From: Paramacrobiotus richtersi
Lineage: Eukaryota > Tardigrada > Eutardigrada > Parachela > Macrobiotidae
Reading direction: 5' to 3'
Assembly (NCBI GenBank): GCA_034698045.1
Contig: JAQGAU010000150.1
Span: 1 to 37,851 of the forward strand
DNA length: 37,851 nucleotides
Position 1 is the first letter of the stretch; the number at the start of each line of letters is the position of its first letter. Position numbers and translations under genes: made by a program. Under the pieces are notes generated by a model. The model saw only the letters and a list, made by a program, of their open reading frames with translations. It made no database searches and was not told the DNA's origin. This document shows positions 33,901-37,851 of the stretch, in pieces.

Positions 33901-36481
33901 AAACTTGTTGAAAAATTGACCAGAATTTAATATCGTCGATCAACCGCGATCGTCCATGCACTCGGGCTAACCTATCTCCACAATCGCGATTATCAAAACA
34001 TTTTCCTTAAGGAAAAACTAGGTCGAACCACCACACAGCCCAACATCCTATGTGTGTGTAAGTGCAGCAAATTGGACAATTGTCCACACAGCAGTCATCC
34101 AGCTGGTCAGAGGGAGAGTTTTCTTATTGAAAATGCGCATAATTCAATTCCCCGGTTATACACTATTCACAGCACAGTCGGGCGTGAGAAATGCAGCCAG
34201 CTAGTCGAGAGATCAACCGTTACTCGAAATGGGCAGCGCGTGTACAAAATTAAATAAATTAGGTTTCGGGATAATTCGGTTTTAAAACTGAAAGACGCTG
34301 GGAGAAACTAGCCTCATTGAGTACGGGGGGAGCCGAGGCTCATTGGTCGGGACAAGCACTGGCCCACAGCGGGATGCGGGGACGAGAGGATTGTAATAAA
34401 ATGTTGGACATGGCATTTATTATTGTCAATATGCCACGTTCTGGTATGCTGAGGTTATTCATCCCGTCATAATTGTTTTTATAGCTGCTGTGACATTTAC
34501 GTGCGAGATATATGGTTCTATATAGAGCCACTGTGCTACGATTTCATATGCATATATAACCGACGAGGTATAAAATAAGCAAATTCACTGCAATTGCGAA
34601 TGTAACCTATATTTGTGAATAAATGTTGGATGACAGTGTAATGCATTAACATCTTGCCTGAATTTGATATATATCAGAATTTAGTTTGAATTTACAATGG
34701 CTGACGTTTATTTAAACAAACTTTCACACTAGAATGTTGATTATCGTGTAAATTTTTTTAAACTTATGCAAGTACTTGTGGTAACTTCCAGCAAATATAA
34801 AAAGAATTCTAATGGTGTACTTGCATTGTGATGTTATTAAATAAGTCTGATTCGGAATTTCAGACCGAGTTTAAGCATATCACGACGACGATGTTGTAGT
34901 CCCGAGCCACTGTACTACGACTTTCGTATGATGTGTTAATATCAAACAGATTACAGCTGCCTGCCAACACAAACCACGACACATAAAACCGATCTGCAAA
35001 TACCTATTGTGTGAGCATGATAAATTAACAATGATAATACTTTTTATAAATAAACCAGGATATTAATTACCACACTGACTGTCCATCACCTGTCGATTAC
35101 TTTAAGAAGATTACATTTCACCTGTACTGTTTTCGGTTAGCTTGTGTTTTTTTCTGAAATGCCAGATTTTCTTTGATTTTTTTATTATTCAGCAGTTTAT
35201 AATGTTTTTCCTAGTAATTTGTCCGAAAATATCTTCCGGTATATTAAAGAACCGAAGTTTTTCCATTAACCATTTTCTACCTCATACTCTTTCAATATTA
35301 GCTTTATAATAAAAACATGTCCGCTCAAAGCTTTAATAATCCATTAATAACCGTCAGAAGTCATGAGCTTGAAAATAAGATTTTTCGATTAAATCCGCGG
35401 CGTCGATTAGGAAATGAATCTCGCCCACGCCGCGGCCCGGCCTCTCAATACGCGCCTCGGATTTTTCTCCAATAAAACTCCCTCCGGGGCAACATTACAC
35501 ATGTCCACTATTAATATCGCATTGAATGGGATACACTAGCACAGAATCGATTAACTTACAGGCCCCTCGAAAAATGCCATTAAAACTTTTTAACAATCAT
35601 TAAGCCGCCGATCAAAAGATCTTCTTTAACAGTTTTTCAAGAGTTTATCGCCGCGATGCGCCGGCGTATGTATGCGTCACTCAGGGGTTGTTTGTGGTGC
35701 GACAAGACCGGCTTTTTTATCTTGACGCAGCACAGCTATTTTTGCATCATTACACTAATGTACCTGGACAAAAATGTCAGTCGTTATGATTAATTACTGT
35801 GTTAAGTAAACGTTGTGAATACTTTCCAGCTCTCTGTATCGTCAATAAATTTATTTTTTATCTATGCAGATTTAGTTGGGTGATTACTGCTGCAGTAACA
35901 ATTACAGTAATTATAGTAACAAATGAAATGATTATAATTACTAAAAACTTGTCTGGCAGATTTAATTACGGCTCTAATACAAATGAAATTTCTTTCTTCT
36001 TGTATTTATTAATATTTATTTCGCTAAATAAATAAGCCTTCTAAATATACACTTATTCGTTACTTGCCCAGTAATTAAATTCTGTTTCTGTAGTTCGTTT
36101 TGTTTTATTAAATCCAAAAAAGAACACGTAAATAAATCACACAGAGAAAATGTGGACATTTTAGCGAATTCATTCGAAACTGTTATAATATCGAAAAAAG
36201 ATATTATTGATACAAATATACATTTTCTTTTATGGGAATATGCTCCGGTAACCGTTACCCAGCGCAGGGTAAACAGCCCATTTACTACGATAATTGAATA
36301 CGATTTCTCATACACACAGATCACACATATTGACCGGTACTGCGCTCGGCGATGAAAGCGAGAACGCCAACTCACCTGAGATCAAACAGTTCCAAAATAG
36401 ACTGTACACAATGATAAGTAAACTGTGGCGAACGGTAAGTATCCAGCCCCGTCGCCCGAACACATCCGCCGTCTCCATCAT
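21659..36481 (-). CDS. Dpr-like two-immunoglobulin cell-surface/secreted protein, 273 aa, four coding exons
   Basis: Exons 36481-36376, 24307-24123, 23589-23376 and 21975-21659 join with phases 1, 0, 1 into 822 nt without a stop before TAG at 21661-21659. Residues 1-35 are a signal peptide with a hydrophobic core (SLLIIVYSLF). Ig1 has C88 (LHCKIKN), W100 (VSWVR), the DAGIYEC motif with C151 and PKM after it. Ig2 has C190 (LNLTC), W206 (IKWF) and AGKYTC with C256. SWVR..K, DWTLRI and YECQIGTTPKM are hallmarks of the insect Dpr / nematode ZIG-8 family. These act at neuronal surfaces and bind DIP/RIG-5 partners in synaptic matching. N-glycosylation sites: NVT 75, NIT 162, NLT 187, NET 209. This form ends VQVHPS with no membrane anchor, so it would be secreted. 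Intron 1 is about 12 kb. An upstream start (36541) in the same frame cannot be excluded. Confidence 0.85.
21976..23375 (-). other. Intron 3 of the Dpr-like gene
   Basis: 1400 bp, donor GTAAGA, acceptor TTTTCAG. AT-rich in its upstream (right) part. The open frames here on both strands show no domain, splice support or coding signature. Confidence 0.6.
23376..23589 (-). CDS. Dpr-like gene, exon 3 (core of Ig1)
   Basis: Starts after ATTATAG and ends ATTG|GTAAGA. Encodes residues 98-168: VSWVRYTKDFNIVTIGD, a strand-rich middle, DWTLRI, then DAGIYECQIG and PKMG. The GC-rich codon use stands out from the AT-rich introns. This is the most diagnostic Dpr exon. Confidence 0.92.
23782..24003. repeat. 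Three diverged tandem units in intron 2 of the Dpr-like gene
   Basis: About 77-80 bp units start near 23782, 23859 and 23938. Each has ATAAAATTATTAAA-like sequence, a GCTATTATTCG / CCGTTATTCC / GCTGGTATTCG block and a T-run. AT-rich but clearly periodic. Confidence 0.7.
24123..24307 (-). CDS. Dpr-like gene, exon 2 (linker and first strands of Ig1)
   Basis: Acceptor TTGTTGCAG; the first two bases AT complete a codon in phase 1. Encodes residues 36-97: DAKEYYRRYNL, an acidic linker, then ANVTIEKGQPAFLHC with C88 and KIKNQGSHM before donor GTAAAC. The ATG codons inside are not starts, because the acceptor and upstream exon 1 fit in phase. Confidence 0.88.
24940..25330. promoter_or_regulatory. 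Candidate regulatory island 1 in Dpr intron 1
   Basis: Balanced, high-complexity sequence between AT-rich tracts. It holds a perfect octamer ATGCAAAT (25206-25213), a TTTTGCATAAATCAA block near 25119-25131, TATTAATTGCAT and GCGCGCGGCCTAATGG. POU/homeodomain factors bind such sites. A neuronal enhancer is inference from composition, motifs and host gene. Confidence 0.35.
26990..27170. promoter_or_regulatory. Candidate regulatory island 2 in Dpr intron 1
   Basis: GC-richer block with AACAAACAAA (27081-27090, forkhead-like) and CTTATC (27112-27117, GATA site on the other strand). It is followed at once by AT-rich DNA. No coding frame. Inference only. Confidence 0.25.
28031..28472. repeat. 216-bp tandem duplication in Dpr intron 1
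   Basis: Unit 1 starts CAGCCAAGCATTACG at 28031 and unit 2 starts CAGCCAAGCATTAGA at 28247. Shared blocks: ACATGGGAAGAGCTC, GAGCCACTA, CCAATACCATTA, ATCTGCA, AACGCCTTG and AATAGTTTTT. Unit 2 has an added inverted segment that makes a perfect palindrome. A minus-strand frame of 119 codons spans both units but is repeat-derived. Confidence 0.85.
28402..28427. repeat. Perfect 26-bp palindrome inside repeat unit 2
   Basis: GCCCAATACCATT joined directly to its reverse complement. It abuts a second perfect palindrome, CAGTAATATTACTG (28427-28440). Unit 1 has only CCAATACCATTA at this place. Confidence 0.95.
30496..30690. repeat. 95-bp tandem duplication in Dpr intron 1
   Basis: Units begin GATCGGTTTATTTCTACACA (30496) and GATCTGTTTATTTCTACTCA (30591), each followed by T-rich sequence and TTTTTTATAAATA. 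AT-rich, diverged. Confidence 0.75.
31000..31400. promoter_or_regulatory. Candidate regulatory island 3 in Dpr intron 1
   Basis: Balanced block with CTAATTAG (31094-31101, homeodomain-type palindrome), TTATC (31108-31112) and ATTAATATGCAT near 31151-31162. It has no convincing coding frame; the 60-codon minus frame at 31184-31366 lacks any domain. Inference. Confidence 0.3.
32854..32908. repeat. 27/28-bp tandem pair
   Basis: AAGCAAG followed by a CACAAC- or CGCGACC-type core, then AAAAAAATTCTATA, occurs twice head to tail. Low-complexity expansion in intron 1. Confidence 0.8.
35380..35720. promoter_or_regulatory. Candidate regulatory island 4 in Dpr intron 1
   Basis: Balanced sequence about 0.7-1 kb downstream of exon 1, with ATCGATTAAC, GCCATTAAAA, GATCAAAAGATC (TCF-like half sites) and CCGCGGC-type blocks. 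No coding frame. Inference from composition and position. Confidence 0.3.
36376..36481 (-). CDS. Dpr-like gene, exon 1 (signal peptide)
   Basis: Ends with the consensus donor CTCAG|GTGAGT and leaves one base, so G plus AT of exon 2 gives Asp-36. It encodes MMETADVF, a short basic stretch, then SLLIIVYSLFWNCLIS, a plausible cleaved signal peptide. I chose ATG 36481 (tandem ATGs at 36481 and 36478). The frame is open to another ATG at 36541, which would put a second hydrophobic run in front. Phase, donor quality and the signal sequence all agree with exon 2, 12 kb away. No transcript was available. Confidence 0.65.
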
Positions 36482-37851
36482 TGCCGTTCCCGGCAAAATT
36501 CCCAAAAATTCCAAAAAAAAATTCAACAAAATTATCCCCACTTTTTCCCAAATTCCGCCGAATGGGAAATTAAAAACGGGGATTTTGTCGGTTGATTAAT
36601 CAGCCAAGGTACAAAAGACTTTGATCAATCCCGTTGGTCATGATCCGGCCTCGGACCCCCCACGCACCACCGTATGTAGTCACATATCCGTTCGGACTGG
36701 CCGATCACGTAATTGAGTGGAAAAGCCGCAGTATCGAGCACGCACACACAACCCGAAAAAAAAGTTGATGATCACAATGAAATGTCTAAGAAAATGGATG
36801 AGAAATTAATAATCCGCAGCCCCCAAAAGAGGAAATCCATTTGTGCGTTCGGATGGGGAGGCAGTCTCTCCCCCGGGGATCACGCAGATTATCCCGCCGA
36901 CTGACGGGAATTAATTTACGATGGGGATATTACACGGATTTGCAATTAACCAGGCAGCCATCGCTCATTTTTTCCTGGTGAAAAGAAGATGAGGAAATAT
37001 GAGGGATAGTTAGAATGGAGAATTAACTTGCGGCCTTATCATTCACCGATGCGGTACAGCTACTGTTGCCCGCTATCGATGGCTACTAATGAGTCCAGCT
37101 GCTGGCCCCGCCTGGGTGGGTGCTGATTGGCTGGTGCCGGCTAAACTAAGTTGTGTGTTTGTGATTGGTTGCCGCTCAGAAAACAGGCGGATATCTTCGT
37201 TTAACCCTCGTTCGCGCCTCTGCAACACTGCATTAATGATTAACGTAATGAAATGTCAATATTTCTGATTTTCACTAAAACAGACGAAACTAGTATTGCC
37301 GGAATCAGATTACAGCAAATAACTCGAAAAGCTAGCGAATGTTCAGTAAACATTATTTTATTAGGTGCAAGTAATTTTGATTCAGTTTTGTAATTTGTAA
37401 AACATGTACGTTTTCAAAGAATATATTTTTTCGAAATTTTTGACAGTTTTATTCTACAAACGTTTTTCTAAAAATCGAAAAAAATTTCTTCAGTAAAAGA
37501 GTGTGGATTGTAATCTTTCATAAGCCTATACTGAGCATTATTTTTAAGATTTTAACGAAGAAATTTGGCACAATATTTGGCACGCTTTTCACGTTTTCGC
37601 GATGGGAATTGCCGTGACCGCTCCATCAACTTTGCAATTTTTTGTAATTTTTTTAACTATAGATAATGTTTTCGATAATTCGGTTGTAGATTTACCGTTG
37701 AAAATGTACCCTCAAAGTGTGAAATAATGGAAAACAGCCGCTTGGCTCTCCCATCCACCTATTGATTTTCTCGGCACCACTAATCCATTTGGCAACATAT
37801 TGCGTTTGAAGAAGAATTCAATCAGAGCACAAAAGCCGGTGATGTTTTGAT
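36482..37851 (-). promoter_or_regulatory. 5' region of the Dpr-like gene with CCAAT and GC boxes
   Basis: On the minus strand there are two CCAAT boxes (complements of ATTGG at 37126-37130 and 37164-37168) and a GC box GGCGGGGCC (complement of 37104-37112). They cluster about 620-690 bp before the proposed start. This is promoter-like for the minus strand. The rest up to the window edge is AT-rich with no supported gene. Confidence 0.35.

Larger units (their letters stand above)
24308..36375 (-). other. Intron 1 of the Dpr-like gene, about 12 kb
   Basis: Mostly AT-rich, with long A/T runs (for example 25490-25750, 29650-29850, 31600-31780, 32600-32760). Among them are islands of balanced composition without coding signature, entered separately. 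None of the short frames inside has splice or domain support. Long first introns are usual in neuronal Ig genes. Confidence 0.6.

Noticed and set aside
36294..36599. 101-codon plus-strand frame near the right end
   Set aside because: It is antisense to Dpr exon 1, Lys/Pro-rich from an A-rich tract, and has no recognisable domain.

Overview
The window is nuclear DNA from an invertebrate animal. It has spliced genes with GT-AG introns, AT-rich non-coding DNA, small inverted-repeat transposons, a dead retroelement and a two-Ig gene of the Dpr (defective proboscis extension response / ZIG-8) type. Dpr genes point to a protostome, most likely an ecdysozoan. A tardigrade or another small panarthropod would fit, but that is inference. 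There is no sign of bacterial operons, CRISPR, tRNA or rRNA.

Left part (1-18.4 kb): a same-strand tandem array of one unusual gene family. Copy A (only its last two exons, 2-1100), copy B (5987-10496, six exons, intact, 534 aa) and copy C (12941-17760, six exons, with a frameshift in exon 5) share one exon plan. A fourth copy survives as an exon fragment near 18170-18362. The protein has two tandem LSm domains of the LSM14/Scd6/Tral type (Y-L-G-Q-R-I-S ... R-F-E-G ... V-R-F-x-G-T-E-x-R). These are followed by a basic linker and a last exon with two C2H2-like zinc-finger motifs. Both LSm domains are cut by a phase-1 intron at the same residue, so the second domain arose by exon-pair duplication. 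I know of no described protein with two LSM14-type LSm domains plus C2H2 fingers, so this is my candidate for an undescribed system. The spacers are duplicated too (R1, R2, R3), and the A-B spacer looks like the scar of a lost gene unit. Copy C carries two small transposons in intron 1, one hAT-like and one pogo-like. Copy B keeps the matching empty sites. A decayed retroelement end lies on the minus strand in the B-C spacer. Several near-perfect palindromes are scattered through the array.

Middle (18.4-20.9 kb): spacer with unrecognised ORF-bearing sequence and short direct repeats.

Right part (21-37.8 kb): one minus-strand Dpr-like gene. Four coding exons (36481-36376, 24307-24123, 23589-23376, 21975-21659) join in phase into a 273-aa two-Ig protein with an N-terminal signal peptide. 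An optional fifth exon (21071-20959) would replace the short tail with a hydrophobic C-terminus. Intron 1 is about 12 kb, mostly AT-rich. It is punctuated by higher-complexity islands that look like regulatory modules, and it contains a 216-bp tandem duplication with a template-switch-like perfect palindrome. CCAAT and GC boxes upstream of exon 1 mark a possible promoter.

All joins come from splice consensus, reading phase and paralog comparison done by eye. No alignment or database search was run.
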